Positions 17,186 to 26,339 of a stretch of DNA of 64,000 bases are shown piece after piece. The notes beneath the pieces were generated by a model. The model searched no databases. It was not told where the DNA came from and was given only the letters and a program-made list of their open reading frames with translations. Each line of letters begins with the position of its first letter. Positions within the stretch are counted from its first letter, which is position 1. The position numbers and the translations under genes are program-made. Source of the stretch: Curtobacterium sp. MCLR17_007 (lineage in GTDB: Bacteria > Actinomycetota > Actinomycetes > Actinomycetales > Microbacteriaceae); NCBI RefSeq assembly GCF_003234655.2, contig NZ_CP126271.1, positions 2,604,001-2,668,000 of the forward strand, given 5' to 3'.

Positions 17186-18448
17186 CTAGTTCGCGTTCGC
17201 CTTGAGCCATGCCAGCGGGTCCACCGGGACGCCGTCGACGTGGACCTCGAGGTGCAGGTGCGGGCCCGTGGAGTTGCCCGTCGAGCCGACCAGACCGAGC
17301 TCGTCGCCGACCGCGACCTGCTGGCCCTTCACGACCTTGAACGAGTTGTCCATCATGTGCCCGTAGACGCTGGTGAACTGCTTGCCGTCGACGTCGTGCT
17401 CGACCCAGACGTCGTTGCCGAAGCCGCCGTCGTCGGGCTGCACCTTGATGACGGTGCCCGCGGCGATGACGCGGATCGGCGTGCCGGCGCCCGGTGCGAA
17501 GTCGACGCCCTGGTGGTTCGTCGAGCAGAACGAGCAGCCCTCGACCTGACGACCGCCGAAGCCGGAGGTGATCGGCACGCCGGTCAGGAACGGCCACTGG
17601 ATGGTGCCGTTCGCGTCGTTCGTGAAGCTCGAGGAGTCGACGTTCTTGTACTGCGTGGCGTCGGAGACCGTGTAGGCGTCGCGACCGGTCTCGGCCTCGG
17701 TGGCGTCGCCGACGGCGAGGGACTGGGCATCGCCCGCGACGGCGGCCCGCTGCGTGGTCGAGCCGGGCTCCGGGGTGTAGAGCGCCTGCGCCGGCAGCGA
17801 TGTCGACACGACGAGCCCGGCGACGAAGAGCAGTGCACCGACCGCCGTGACCCGCGAGGCGTTCCGCTGGAAGGCGCTCCCCCGTCGCGGCGTGGGCGTC
17901 GCAGCCTGACGAGCGGTGGCACCGAGGTGACGGGTCGCGCGATCGACACGGCGCGGGGCCACCGGAGCGGCGGTGCGCGCGGACGCGGCTGCCTGCGGCC
18001 GCGGAGCGGCGGTCTGCGGGCGGGGAGCGGCGGTCTGCTTGCGCGGGGCAGCAGTCCTGGCGGCGCCGCGCGGGGTGGCGTCCGGGCGCGTGGCCGTCGG
18101 GCGAGGGGCGCTCGGACCGGAGGCCGCTGCTGCGGCTCGACGGACGGCCGCCGGTGCGACGACCGGCGAGGTCGGCGCCGGGGGCGTCTCCGGCTGGAGC
18201 GTCGAGGCCGGCAGCACCGGGGAAGCCGGTGCCGACGGCGTGACCGGCAGCGCGGGCGAGTCAGCGGTCGAACGTGCGGCGGCGACCGGCTCGGCAGGGG
18301 CGGCGACTGGCTGGTCGCGTCGGACCGACTGCTTGGCGACGGCGCGTTCCGCTTCGATACGGGCCCGGCGGGTCAGATGGACGGCTGGTGCCGGTGCATC
18401 GGAGACCTTCTGGTCGGTGGCGACGGGCGAGAGCGGAGTTCGGGGCAT
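17186..18448 (-). CDS. M23 family peptidoglycan peptidase with membrane anchor
   Basis: This protein of about 420 residues has a long Ala/Pro/Thr-rich cytosolic part, one membrane segment (VTAVGALLFVAGLVVSTSL) and an outside C-terminal LytM/M23 domain. The zinc-site motifs are present: 'HQGVDFAPGAGTPIRV' and the HxH in GPHLHLEV. It cuts peptide cross-links in peptidoglycan during growth or division. The ATG at 18448 is preferred over one at 18487, because the latter would touch a probable MtrA-type operator. tRNA-Thr follows after 89 bp. Confidence 0.9.
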   Translation of the reverse strand: MPRTPLSPVATDQKVSDAPAPAVHLTRRARIEAERAVAKQSVRRDQPVAAPAEPVAAARSTADSPALPVTPSAPASPVLPASTLQPETPPAPTSPVVAPAAVRRAAAAASGPSAPRPTATRPDATPRGAARTAAPRKQTAAPRPQTAAPRPQAAASARTAAPVAPRRVDRATRHLGATARQAATPTPRRGSAFQRNASRVTAVGALLFVAGLVVSTSLPAQALYTPEPGSTTQRAAVAGDAQSLAVGDATEAETGRDAYTVSDATQYKNVDSSSFTNDANGTIQWPFLTGVPITSGFGGRQVEGCSFCSTNHQGVDFAPGAGTPIRVIAAGTVIKVQPDDGGFGNDVWVEHDVDGKQFTSVYGHMMDNSFKVVKGQQVAVGDELGLVGSTGNSTGPHLHLEVHVDGVPVDPLAWLKANAN

Positions 18449-18488
18449 ACGTACGGTGCAGATCCTGATCGAGGCAGATGCGCTCATT

Positions 18489-18507
18489 GGTAACGAGCAG
18501 ATAACGG
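18489..18507 (-). promoter_or_regulatory. Possible MtrA-type direct repeat upstream of the M23 gene
   Basis: On the plus strand GGTAACG (18489) and GATAACG (18500) are spaced exactly 11 bp. MtrA response regulators of actinobacteria bind loosely conserved GTAAC direct repeats with this period upstream of cell-wall hydrolase genes. The assignment is inference. Confidence 0.4.
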
Positions 18508-18584
18508 GACCCGAGCGACGGTACCAGGGCTCTCGGCGCTCCGCCAGTCGTGACGGGGACCCGGACCGCTCCCCAGAGGTGGGG

Positions 18585-19406
18585 TCAGCTGGCCAAAGCA
18601 GTGGCCTCGGCGGTGCGGACGAGTTCCTCGAGCGGTGCGGCGACCGACGGTGCCGCGAACAGGAAGGAGCGCGTACCGCCCGCCTGCCAGGTGCGGACGA
18701 CGGCGCCGGACGAGGCGGCCACGATGGCTCCGGCTGCGATGTCCCACGGGTTCACACCACGCTCGTAGTAGGCGTCCACCACGCCGGCACCGACCGCGCA
18801 GCAGTCGAGCGCAGCGGAGCCACCGCGGCGGATGTCGCGGACCTCGCCGAGCAGTCCGGCGAGCACGGCGACCTGCTCACGACGGCGGTCCACCGTGTAG
18901 CCGAACCCGGTGGCGACGAGGGTCTCGGCGAGCGACGCCGGCGTGGCGACGGCGATCGGCGCACCGTTCAGCGTCGCCGGTGACCCCGCGACGGCGCGGT
19001 ACACGTCGCCGGTGGCAGGAGCCACGACGACGCCGGCGATCGGCTCCCAGACGGCGGGGTCCGGTTCGCCGCGGACGACCCCGATGCTGACGGCGTACTG
19101 CGAGCTGCCGTACAGGTAGTTGACGGTGCCGTCGATGGGGTCGACCACCCACGTGATGCCCGTGGAGCCTGGTGTCGCGCCGGTCTCCTCGCCCAGGAAG
19201 CCGTCGTCGGGGCGCGCTGCGCGGATGCGGTCGTGGACGAGGGACTCGACTTCTCGGTCGGCGGCGGTGACGACGTCGACGATGCTGGACTTGCGGTCAG
19301 CGACCTCGACGCCCTCGGCACGACGGCGGGCTGCGAGTGTGGCGGCTTCGGTCGCGATGGCCTGGGCCAGGTCGGCGAGTTCGGTCGGTGTCGGCTCAGC
19401 GCTCAT
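18585..19406 (-). CDS. Inositol monophosphatase family protein
   Basis: This 273-residue Mg-dependent phosphatase carries the complete family set: 'GFLGEETG', 'WVVDPIDGTVNYLYG' (metal and catalytic Asp residues) and 'NPWDIAAGAIVAASSG'. Substrates could be inositol-1-phosphate, histidinol phosphate, fructose-bisphosphate or 3'-phosphoadenosine nucleotides, and sequence alone does not decide. ATG 19406 is preceded by GGGAGGATC. The M23 gene is downstream on the same strand, 136 bp away. Confidence 0.93.
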   Translation of the reverse strand: MSAEPTPTELADLAQAIATEAATLAARRRAEGVEVADRKSSIVDVVTAADREVESLVHDRIRAARPDDGFLGEETGATPGSTGITWVVDPIDGTVNYLYGSSQYAVSIGVVRGEPDPAVWEPIAGVVVAPATGDVYRAVAGSPATLNGAPIAVATPASLAETLVATGFGYTVDRRREQVAVLAGLLGEVRDIRRGGSAALDCCAVGAGVVDAYYERGVNPWDIAAGAIVAASSGAVVRTWQAGGTRSFLFAAPSVAAPLEELVRTAEATALAS

Positions 19407-19454
19407 GCTCCGATCCTCCCAGCACCGTGCGACCGGGTGTTCAGGCCGGGCCCA

Positions 19455-19500
19455 CCGGACGGGAGGCAGCGGTCCAGCCCGCACCGGGCCTCCTGTCCGG
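19455..19500. repeat. GGAGG-core inverted repeat
   Basis: CCGGACGGGAGG (19455-19466) pairs with CCTCCTGTCCGG (19489-19500) with one mismatch. It is a member of the same palindrome family as those at 48381, 58254 and 61516, and lies upstream of the phosphatase gene. Confidence 0.65.
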
Positions 19501-19553
19501 CGCGGTCCAGCCCGTCAGGAACGAGGGCGTGCAGCACACGACGAGAAAGGGGC

Positions 19554-19615
19554 CCGTCAGAAGCGGGGCCCTGTCGACAAACAGAACAGGGCTCCGTCAG
19601 AAACGGGGCCCTGTC
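19554..19615. repeat. 40-bp-period repeat beyond tRNA-Tyr
   Basis: Two 22-bp copies (19554-19575 and 19594-19615, one mismatch) begin CCGTCAGAA and end GGGGCCCTGTC. Between them ACAGGGCTC can pair with the first GGGCCCTGT. It is 46 bp past the tRNA-Tyr 3' end and may serve as its terminator region. Confidence 0.75.
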
Positions 19616-19660
19616 CGATGTCGTCACCACCCGCAACGAGTTCTTCAGCGAATGGACACG

Positions 19661-19742
19661 TGGCGAGTGAGGGATTCGAACCCCCGAAGGCTACGCCGGC
19701 TGATTTACAGTCAGATCCCTTTGGCCGCTTGGGTAACTCGCC
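19661..19742 (-). tRNA. tRNA-Tyr (GTA anticodon)
   Basis: This is a class II tRNA of 82 nt with a long variable arm. The acceptor GGCGAGT pairs with ACTCGCC, the anticodon loop CTGTAAA gives GTA, and the T-loop is GTTCGAATCC. The discriminator is A and CCA is not encoded. Confidence 0.97.
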
Positions 19743-19855
19743 ATGCGCGCACCCAGCCCGTGTGATCACCAACCGGAGGCGCCAGAACAGCATACCGGAT
19801 GGTCGGCGATGGTCGCGACCAACCGCGATCAGCAGCGATGGATAGGGTGGACGGC

Positions 19856-20344
19856 ATGGCAGACAGCTCCTTCGACGTGGTCAGCAAGGTCGACAAGATG
19901 GAGGCGGACAACGCCCTCAACCAGGCCGCGAAGGAGATCGAGCAGCGCTACGACTTCAAGGGCGTCGGCGCCTCGATCGCGTTCAGCGGCGAGGACGTCC
20001 TCATCAAGGCGAACACCGCCGAGCGCGCCACGGCCGTCCTCGACGTGTTCGAGTCGAAGGCCATCAAGCGCGGCATCAGCCTCAAGAGCATCGATGCCGG
20101 TGAGCCCTACGCCTCGGGCAAGGAGTTCCGCATCGAGGTGTCGTTCAAGAACGGCATCGAGCAGGACGTGGCGAAGAAGATCGGCGCGTTCCTCCGGGCC
20201 AACGCCGCCAAGAGCGTGAAGAGCCAGATCCAGGGGGACGAACTCCGGGTTTCTTCCAAGAGCCGCGACGACCTGCAGAACACGATCCAGCTGCTCAAGG
20301 GCGAAGAGTTCGACGTGCCGCTGCAGTTCATCAACTTCCGCTGA
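19856..20344 (+). CDS. YajQ family nucleotide/cyclic-di-GMP-binding protein
   Basis: This 162-residue soluble protein has the family's length and hallmark start (MADSSFDVVSKVDKMEADNA), the 'RYDFKGVGASI' strand and the C-terminus LKGEEFDVPLQFINFR. YajQ proteins have two ferredoxin-like folds. Some bind cyclic-di-GMP and others bind nucleic acid or GTP, so the ligand is uncertain here. ATG 19856 matches homologues. An earlier in-frame ATG at 19799 is only 57 bp downstream of the tRNA-Tyr gene and is unlikely. Confidence 0.93.
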   Translation: MADSSFDVVSKVDKMEADNALNQAAKEIEQRYDFKGVGASIAFSGEDVLIKANTAERATAVLDVFESKAIKRGISLKSIDAGEPYASGKEFRIEVSFKNGIEQDVAKKIGAFLRANAAKSVKSQIQGDELRVSSKSRDDLQNTIQLLKGEEFDVPLQFINFR

Positions 20345-20375
20345 CGCGCCGACCCCCCGACGACTCGACACCCCC

Positions 20376-21836
20376 GTGGAGCACTGGCTCACCGTCGCCC
20401 TGGTCATCCTGCTGGTCCTGCTGGACCTGGCGATCCGCGCGTTCTCGATCATCTACGTCCCGATCAACCGCAAGCCCCAGACAGCCACGGGTTGGCTCCT
20501 CGCGATCTTCCTCATCCCCTACATCGGCTTCATCGTCTTCCTGGTCATCGGGTCGACGAAGCTGCCGAAGGCCCGGCGCGAGAAGCAGACCGAGATCAAC
20601 GCGTACATCCTCGAGCAGACCGAGGGCATCGAGCGTGTGCGACGAGACCACCCGTGGCCGCACTGGTTCGAGAGCATCACGACGCTGAACCGGACGCTGG
20701 GCGCGATGCCCCTGGTCGGCGGCAACTCGGCCGAGCTCTACCCCGACTACGACGAGTCCTTCGCCGAGATGGCGAAGGCGATTGACGCGTCCCGGCGCTT
20801 CGTGCACGTCGAGTTCTACATCGCCTCGCTCGACGACACCACCCGCCCGTTCTTCGAGGCGCTGGCGCGGGCACAGGCCCGGGGCGTCACCATCCGGTTC
20901 CTCATGGACCACTGGGCCAGCCGCGGGTACCCGGGCTTCAAGGACACGCTGGCGTTCCTCGACGAGGCGGGCATCGAGTGGCACCTGATGCTGCCGCTGC
21001 AGCCGCTGCAGGGGAAGTTCCAGCGACCCGACCTCCGGAACCACCGCAAGATCATGGTGATCGACGGGTCGATCGCGTTCACGGGTTCGCAGAACCTGAT
21101 CGACCGGTCCTACGACACGAAGGCGCACATCGAGAAGGGCCTGGCGTACAAGGACCTCTTCGCACGGTTCGAGGGCCCGGTCGTCGCGGGGATCAACGCC
21201 CTGTTCGTGACCGACTGGTACAGCGAGACCGACGAACTGCTGCTGCGCGAGAGCGACCCCGTCCAGCGAGCCGACCGCGGCGACGCCCTGGACTGCCAGG
21301 TCGTCCCCTCCGGCCCGGGTTTCGACGGCGAGAACAACCTGCGCCTGTTCAACGCGCTGCTCTACTCGGCCCAGAAGAAGGTGTCGATCACCTCGCCGTA
21401 CTTCGTCCCGGACGACTCGATGCTCTACGCCATCACCACGACGGCGCAGCGCGGGGTCGAGGTCGAGCTCTTCGTCGGGCAGATCGGCGACCACGCGATG
21501 ACGTGGCACGCGCAGCGCTCGTACTACGAGGGTCTGCTCCGCGCCGGCGTGAAGATCTGGCTGTACCGGGCACCGACGATCCTGCACGCCAAGCACTTCA
21601 CGATCGACGACGACGTCGCCGTCATCGGGTCGAGCAACATGGACATGCGCTCGTTCTCCCTCAACCTCGAGATCTCGGTCATGGTGCGCGGCGAGCGGTT
21701 CGTCAACGCCCTGCGTGGCGTGCAGAGCTCGTACCGTCAAGAGAGCATCCAGCTCGACCTCGAGACCTGGCTCGGACGCACGCGGCGTTCGCAGGTGCTC
21801 GACAACGTCGCGCGGCTCACGGCGGCACTGCAGTAG
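20376..21836 (+). CDS. cls: Cardiolipin synthase, phospholipase D type
   Basis: This 486-residue membrane enzyme has two N-terminal hydrophobic segments (VALVILLVLLDLAI and LLAIFLIPYIGFIVFLVIGS), then two phospholipase D domains. Both HKD motifs are intact: NHRKIMVIDGSIAFTGSQN and HAKHFTIDDDVAVIGSSNMD. It condenses phosphatidylglycerol units into cardiolipin. It starts at GTG 20376, 31 bp after the YajQ-type gene. It converges with the next gene, and the gap holds another GGAGGCCCGG element. Confidence 0.95.
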   Translation: MEHWLTVALVILLVLLDLAIRAFSIIYVPINRKPQTATGWLLAIFLIPYIGFIVFLVIGSTKLPKARREKQTEINAYILEQTEGIERVRRDHPWPHWFESITTLNRTLGAMPLVGGNSAELYPDYDESFAEMAKAIDASRRFVHVEFYIASLDDTTRPFFEALARAQARGVTIRFLMDHWASRGYPGFKDTLAFLDEAGIEWHLMLPLQPLQGKFQRPDLRNHRKIMVIDGSIAFTGSQNLIDRSYDTKAHIEKGLAYKDLFARFEGPVVAGINALFVTDWYSETDELLLRESDPVQRADRGDALDCQVVPSGPGFDGENNLRLFNALLYSAQKKVSITSPYFVPDDSMLYAITTTAQRGVEVELFVGQIGDHAMTWHAQRSYYEGLLRAGVKIWLYRAPTILHAKHFTIDDDVAVIGSSNMDMRSFSLNLEISVMVRGERFVNALRGVQSSYRQESIQLDLETWLGRTRRSQVLDNVARLTAALQ

Positions 21837-21890
21837 CGCCGGACAGGAGGCCCGGCTCGCGCCCGGTGTGCCGCTGCGGTCCCGACGGGA

Positions 21891-22988
21891 TCAGCGGACG
21901 ACCGACGCGGCGATCCGGGCGACGAGCCGTTCGGCCGGTCCCCGGCCGAGGAACCGCTGCCACAGCATCGCGAACAGCACGGCGCCGAACACGAACCACC
22001 ACCACGTCGCGGCCTGCTGCGGCAGCGCGGGCAGTGCGGCGATCACGACGAGGTGCAGCGCGTAGATCGTCAGCGGCATCGACCCGACCGCGGACAACGG
22101 CGTCGCGATCCGCTCGACGGTCCGCCCGCGGCCGTCGACCAGCAACGTGCAGAGCGCGATGACGGCGACGGCGACCCCGGCGGACCCGACGACGTCGACG
22201 ATCGACCCGGAGTGGTCGCGCGGCGACAGGAACACCTGCGCGAACCCCTGTCCGACCGTCGCACCCTCCGGGACGAACGGCACCCCGGGGAACGCGTCCC
22301 CCGCATCGACCGGGACGGGGGCGGCGACCGAGCCGACGACGTACGCGGTGGCGGCGACCAGTGCGCCGGACGCGAGGAGCGCGATCTGCGTGCCCCGCTC
22401 CTCCAGTACAGACCGGGCGACCGCCAGCCCGACCAGCACGAACGCCAGGAAGGTGATCACGGGGTACACCAGGCCGAGCTGCACCCCGAACATGTCGGCC
22501 CCGGCGTAGAGCGGCACGATCGCGATCGCCGCGGGCGCGGAGACGAGCGCGCAGACACCCGCGGCGACGAGCAGTGTGCGTCGTCGCCAGCGCAGCGCCG
22601 GCAGCACGAGCAGGAACAGTGCGCCGTAGGTCGGCAGGATCACGTAGACGGACGTACCGAGTCCCATGAGCATGATGCCGATCAGGACGATGACCAGCGC
22701 ACGGACGGCCAGACGACCGCGGATCCGCGTGATCGCCGGCGGTCCGGGCGGGTGCTGCCGGCCGCTGACGAGCCCGACCGACACCCCGGCCAGCACGGCG
22801 AAGAGCGTCGAGGACCTGCCGTTCACCACAGCGGACCACGACGCGGGGTCACTCCAGTCGAGCTGCTCGGCGATGCCGCCGACGTGCGCGGCGACCATGC
22901 CGAACAGGGCGACCGCCCGGGCGACGTCGACCCCGGACAGGCGGGCGCCCCGCACCTCGGTGGCGAGGGCGGGGCGCACGGCGGTCAT
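21891..22988 (-). CDS. DUF1624/YeiB-like membrane protein (HGSNAT-type acyltransferase domain)
   Basis: This 365-residue protein has about ten predicted membrane helices. The N-terminus 'LSGVDVARAVALFGMVAAHVGG' and the later 'SMPLTIYALHLVVIAALPAL' match the heparan-alpha-glucosaminide N-acetyltransferase/DUF418-type membrane acyltransferase group. Function in bacteria is unknown. Many members neighbour envelope genes. It starts at ATG 22988, 4 bp past the stop of the ferredoxin reductase gene, so it is in the same operon. Confidence 0.75.
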   Translation of the reverse strand: MTAVRPALATEVRGARLSGVDVARAVALFGMVAAHVGGIAEQLDWSDPASWSAVVNGRSSTLFAVLAGVSVGLVSGRQHPPGPPAITRIRGRLAVRALVIVLIGIMLMGLGTSVYVILPTYGALFLLVLPALRWRRRTLLVAAGVCALVSAPAAIAIVPLYAGADMFGVQLGLVYPVITFLAFVLVGLAVARSVLEERGTQIALLASGALVAATAYVVGSVAAPVPVDAGDAFPGVPFVPEGATVGQGFAQVFLSPRDHSGSIVDVVGSAGVAVAVIALCTLLVDGRGRTVERIATPLSAVGSMPLTIYALHLVVIAALPALPQQAATWWWFVFGAVLFAMLWQRFLGRGPAERLVARIAASVVR

Positions 22989-22992
22989 GGCG

Positions 22993-24366
22993 TCAGACCC
23001 GGTCGGCTGGCTCGCGGCCGAGTGACGCGTCGATCATGGCGTCGCGCGGCACGACCTTGACCCGCGCACGACCCTGCGGCTCGCCGAGCGCGATCTCGTG
23101 CTCGTCGAGGCGGTGCCAGCCGTCGAGGTCGGTGTACTCGACACCGCGTTCGCGCAGGAGCGCCGGGATCGCGCCCTCGGACGGGTCCTCCGGCGTCCAC
23201 CAGCTGGCCTGGTCGTTGACGATGTGCTGCACGGTCTCCATCGCGTCGGACTTGGTGTGGCCGATCAGGCCGACCGGCCCGCGCTTGATCCAGCCCGTGG
23301 CGTACAGGCCCGGGATCTGCTGGTTGTCGTCGTCGAGGACCTGGCCCTCGTGGTTCGGGATGACACCGTGCCGCTCGTCGAACGGGACGCCGGGCACCGG
23401 GGAGCCGAAGTAGCCGACCGCGCGGTAGGCCGCCTGGATCGGGATCTCGCGGATCTCGCCCGTGCCCTCGACGCCGCCCTGACCGTTCGGCCGGGTGCGC
23501 TCGTACCGGATCGCTGCGACGCGGCCCTGGTCGTCGCCGACGAACTCGAGCGGCTTCGCGTAGAAGTGCAGGTGCAGGCGGCGGCTGGCCTGCCCGACCT
23601 CGCGCTTCCGCCACTGCTCGAGCACGCGGTTGATGACCATGACCTGCTTGTTCGTCTGGATCGCGGTGAGCGATGCCTCGTCGTGGTCGAAGTCCTCGTC
23701 GTACACGACCATGTCGACGTCGGGGACCTCGCCGAGTTCGCGGAGCTCGAGCGGGGTGAACTTCACCTGGGCGGGACCGCGGCGGCCGAAGACGTGCACG
23801 TCGGTGACGGGCGAGCGCTTGAGGCCCTGGTAGACGTTGTCCGGCACCTCGGTCGGCAGCAGGTCGTCGGCGTGCTTGGCCAGGATGCGGGAGACGTCGA
23901 GCGCGACGTTGCCGTTGCCGATGACCGCGACGCTCTCGGCCTCGAGCGGCCAGGTGCGGGGGACGTCCGGGTGTCCGTCGAACCAGCTGACGAACTCCGC
24001 CGCGCCGTAGGAGCCCTCGAGCTCGACGCCGGGGACGTCGAGGTCGGCGTCCTTGATCGCGCCCGTCGAGAACACGACGGCGTTGTAGTGCTTGCGCAGG
24101 TCGTCGAGCGTGATGTCCTTGCCGAACTCGACGTTGCCGAAGATCCGGATGTCGCCGCGGTCGAGCACGTCGCGCAGCGCGTTGATGATGCCCTTGATGC
24201 GCGGGTGGTCGGGCGCGACGCCGTACCGGACCAGGCCGTAGGGCGCCGGGAGCTGCTCGAAGAGGTCGATCGACACGTCGTAGGCGTGCGCTTCCCGAAG
24301 CAGGATGTCCGCGGCGTAGATGCCGGCGGGACCGGCGCCGACGATGGCGAGGCGGAGGGTGGGCAC
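22993..24366 (-). CDS. Ferredoxin–NADP+ reductase, FprA-like
   Basis: This 457-residue adrenodoxin-reductase-like flavoenzyme transfers electrons between NADPH and ferredoxin. The FAD motif is LAIVGAGPAGIYAADILL. The strongly conserved 'PYGLVRYGVAPDHPRIKGI' and the NADP site 'VIGNGNVALDVSRILAK' follow. The C-terminal 'LYATGWIKRGPVGLIGHTK' is also diagnostic. It sits downstream of the polyprenyl synthase gene on the same strand. The start is GTG at 24366. Possible partners are ferredoxin-dependent P450s or biosynthetic reductases elsewhere. Confidence 0.94.
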   Translation of the reverse strand: MPTLRLAIVGAGPAGIYAADILLREAHAYDVSIDLFEQLPAPYGLVRYGVAPDHPRIKGIINALRDVLDRGDIRIFGNVEFGKDITLDDLRKHYNAVVFSTGAIKDADLDVPGVELEGSYGAAEFVSWFDGHPDVPRTWPLEAESVAVIGNGNVALDVSRILAKHADDLLPTEVPDNVYQGLKRSPVTDVHVFGRRGPAQVKFTPLELRELGEVPDVDMVVYDEDFDHDEASLTAIQTNKQVMVINRVLEQWRKREVGQASRRLHLHFYAKPLEFVGDDQGRVAAIRYERTRPNGQGGVEGTGEIREIPIQAAYRAVGYFGSPVPGVPFDERHGVIPNHEGQVLDDDNQQIPGLYATGWIKRGPVGLIGHTKSDAMETVQHIVNDQASWWTPEDPSEGAIPALLRERGVEYTDLDGWHRLDEHEIALGEPQGRARVKVVPRDAMIDASLGREPADRV

Positions 24367-24426
24367 TGATCGTCTCCAGGTTCGTTCGAGGGGTGGTGCC
24401 GTGGTGCGGCGCGGTTGCCCGCCGGG

Positions 24427-25503
24427 TCAGCGGCTGCGGTCGACGACGGACTCGGCGAACCGTGTGAGGGCGCGTTTCACGACGCCGTCGGGCAGCGGTT
24501 CGAGGGCGACGACCGCTTCGCCGGCCCACTGCGCCGCGAGCGCCCGGGTGGCGACGGTGGCCTCGTGGTCGCGGAGCGCGGCGACCGCGGACAGGTACAC
24601 GTCCGTGGTGACCGCGTCGTCGGGGGCTCCGGTGACGTCGCGTTCGATCCGCTCGAGCAGCGCGGCGGCACCCGGCTCGGACGCCGCACGACGCCGGAGC
24701 TGCAGCAGGGGCAGCGTGTCGACACCGGCCCGCAGGTCGTTGCCGGCGATCTTGCCGGTCTTGTCCTTCGCCGGGGCCAGGTCGATCACGTCGTCGACGA
24801 GCTGGAAGGCGACGCCGACCTTCTCGCCGAACGTCCCGACGGCCTCGAGGTACGCGCGGTCGGCACCGGAGAACAGCACACCCGCACGGGCGGCCGTCGC
24901 GATGAGGGACCCGGTCTTGTCGCTGAGCACCTGGATGTAGTGCTCGACGGGGTCGTCGTCGGGCTGCGGACCAGTCGTCTCGTGCAGCTGCCCCATGCAC
25001 AGTCGTTGGAAGGTCTCTGCCTGCATCCGGATGCCCTCGGGCCCCAGGTCCGCGGTGATCAGGCTGGCGCGGGCGAAGAGCAGGTCGCCGGTGAGGATCG
25101 CGACGTTGTTGCCGTACGTCACGTGGGCGGCGGGGACCCCGCGGCGCACCGGCGCCTCGTCCATGACGTCGTCGTGGTACAGCGAGGCCAGGTGCGTGGT
25201 CTCGACGCTCACCGCCGCCTTGACGACGTGGTCGGTGACACCGTTGCCGAGCTGCGCGATCAGGAGCGTCAGGGTGGGGCGGATCCGCTTGCCGCCCGCG
25301 GACAGCAGGTACCGGCTCGTCGTGTCGGCGAGCGTGTCGGCGGAGCGCATGGCGTCGTCCAGGCCCTGCTCGACGAGCTCGAGGCCGTCGTCCACGGCGG
25401 TGATGAACCGACGCTCCGCGGGGCTGGCGAACATCCGCTCGCCGATGCCGAGCGACGCTCGGAGACTCGGTGCGCGGCGTGCGACCGGGACGCTCGGGTT
25501 CAA
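24427..25503 (-). CDS. Polyprenyl diphosphate synthase (menaquinone side chain)
   Basis: This trans-isoprenyl diphosphate synthase of about 358 residues has both Asp-rich motifs: DDVMDEAPVRRG near residue 115 and the later QLVDDVIDLAP. It also has the early 'GGKRIRPTLTLL' block. Its location next to menG indicates it makes the octa- or nonaprenyl chain of menaquinone. I chose TTG 25503 because GGAG lies 6 nt upstream and the open frame beyond it overlaps menG in another frame. A Met at residue 22 (MFASPAERR) is a less likely start. The chain length cannot be told by eye. Confidence 0.9.
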   Translation of the reverse strand: MNPSVPVARRAPSLRASLGIGERMFASPAERRFITAVDDGLELVEQGLDDAMRSADTLADTTSRYLLSAGGKRIRPTLTLLIAQLGNGVTDHVVKAAVSVETTHLASLYHDDVMDEAPVRRGVPAAHVTYGNNVAILTGDLLFARASLITADLGPEGIRMQAETFQRLCMGQLHETTGPQPDDDPVEHYIQVLSDKTGSLIATAARAGVLFSGADRAYLEAVGTFGEKVGVAFQLVDDVIDLAPAKDKTGKIAGNDLRAGVDTLPLLQLRRRAASEPGAAALLERIERDVTGAPDDAVTTDVYLSAVAALRDHEATVATRALAAQWAGEAVVALEPLPDGVVKRALTRFAESVVDRSR

Positions 25504-25547
25504 GTGGTGCTCCGTGTTCGGGGGCCGTGTGCGGGAGGAGGTGCCGG

Positions 25548-26339
25548 TCAGCTGTCGGTCGGCTCGACACGCGGCTGCTCGCCGGTGCCCTGGTGGTCCC
25601 GGCGCGCCTTGGCACGACGGGCGACGGACTCGCGCACGGTCCCGGCGACGGGCTTGCGTCCGCGGTGCAGGGCGACGATACCGGCCGTCAGGTTGCGGTA
25701 CGCCACCATCGTGAAGCCGACGCCGCGCAGCCACTGGCTGAGGACCTGCTGTTCGGGCCATGCCTCGATCGACTCGGCCAGGTAGCGGTAGGCGGCGGGG
25801 TTGCTGCTCGACACGCGCGCGATGCCGGGCAGGACCCGCTTGAGGTAGGCGCCGTAGCCGAGCCGCAGTGCTGCCAGGGGCGGGGTCGAGAACTCGCAGA
25901 TCACGACGCGCCCGCCGGGCTTGAGCACCCGGAGCATCTCGCCGAGCGCCTGGTGCGGGTCGTTCACGTTGCGCAGGCCGAACGAGATGGTGACGGCGTC
26001 GAAGGTGTCGTCGTCGAAGGGCAGGTTCTCGGCGTCGCCCTCGACGAAGGTGATCTCGGGGTGCCGCTCACGCCCGACGGCGATCATGCCCGCGGACAGG
26101 TCGAGCGCCGTGACGTCGGCACCCTTCTTGGCGATCACGGCCGCGCTCGTGCCGGTGCCCGCGGCGATGTCGAGGACGCGCTCGCCCGGCTGGGGATCGA
26201 CGGCGCGGACGGTCGCCACCCGCCACAGCGGGGCGTTGCCGGCGGAGAGGATGTCGTTGGTCAGGTCGTACTTCTCCGCGACGTCGTCGAACATGGCCGC
26301 CACTTCGTCCGGCCGCTTGTGCATGTCCGCTCTGCTCAC
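25548..26339 (-). CDS. menG: Demethylmenaquinone methyltransferase
   Basis: This 263-residue SAM-dependent UbiE/MenG enzyme does the last step of menaquinone synthesis. Motif I is VLDIAAGTGTSAAVIAKKGA, and family signatures 'YDLTNDILSAG' and 'DAVTISFGLRNVNDPHQALGE' are present. A basic C-terminal tail of about 30 residues extends past the usual end. It starts at GTG 26339 and is followed after 44 bp by the polyprenyl synthase gene. It is divergent from menF. Confidence 0.95.
   Translation of the reverse strand: MSRADMHKRPDEVAAMFDDVAEKYDLTNDILSAGNAPLWRVATVRAVDPQPGERVLDIAAGTGTSAAVIAKKGADVTALDLSAGMIAVGRERHPEITFVEGDAENLPFDDDTFDAVTISFGLRNVNDPHQALGEMLRVLKPGGRVVICEFSTPPLAALRLGYGAYLKRVLPGIARVSSSNPAAYRYLAESIEAWPEQQVLSQWLRGVGFTMVAYRNLTAGIVALHRGRKPVAGTVRESVARRAKARRDHQGTGEQPRVEPTDS

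Noticed and set aside
22985..25615. An 876-codon minus-strand frame across the reductase and polyprenyl synthase genes
   Set aside because: Its protein is Arg/Pro/Ala-rich without motifs, and it spans two well-supported genes in another frame.
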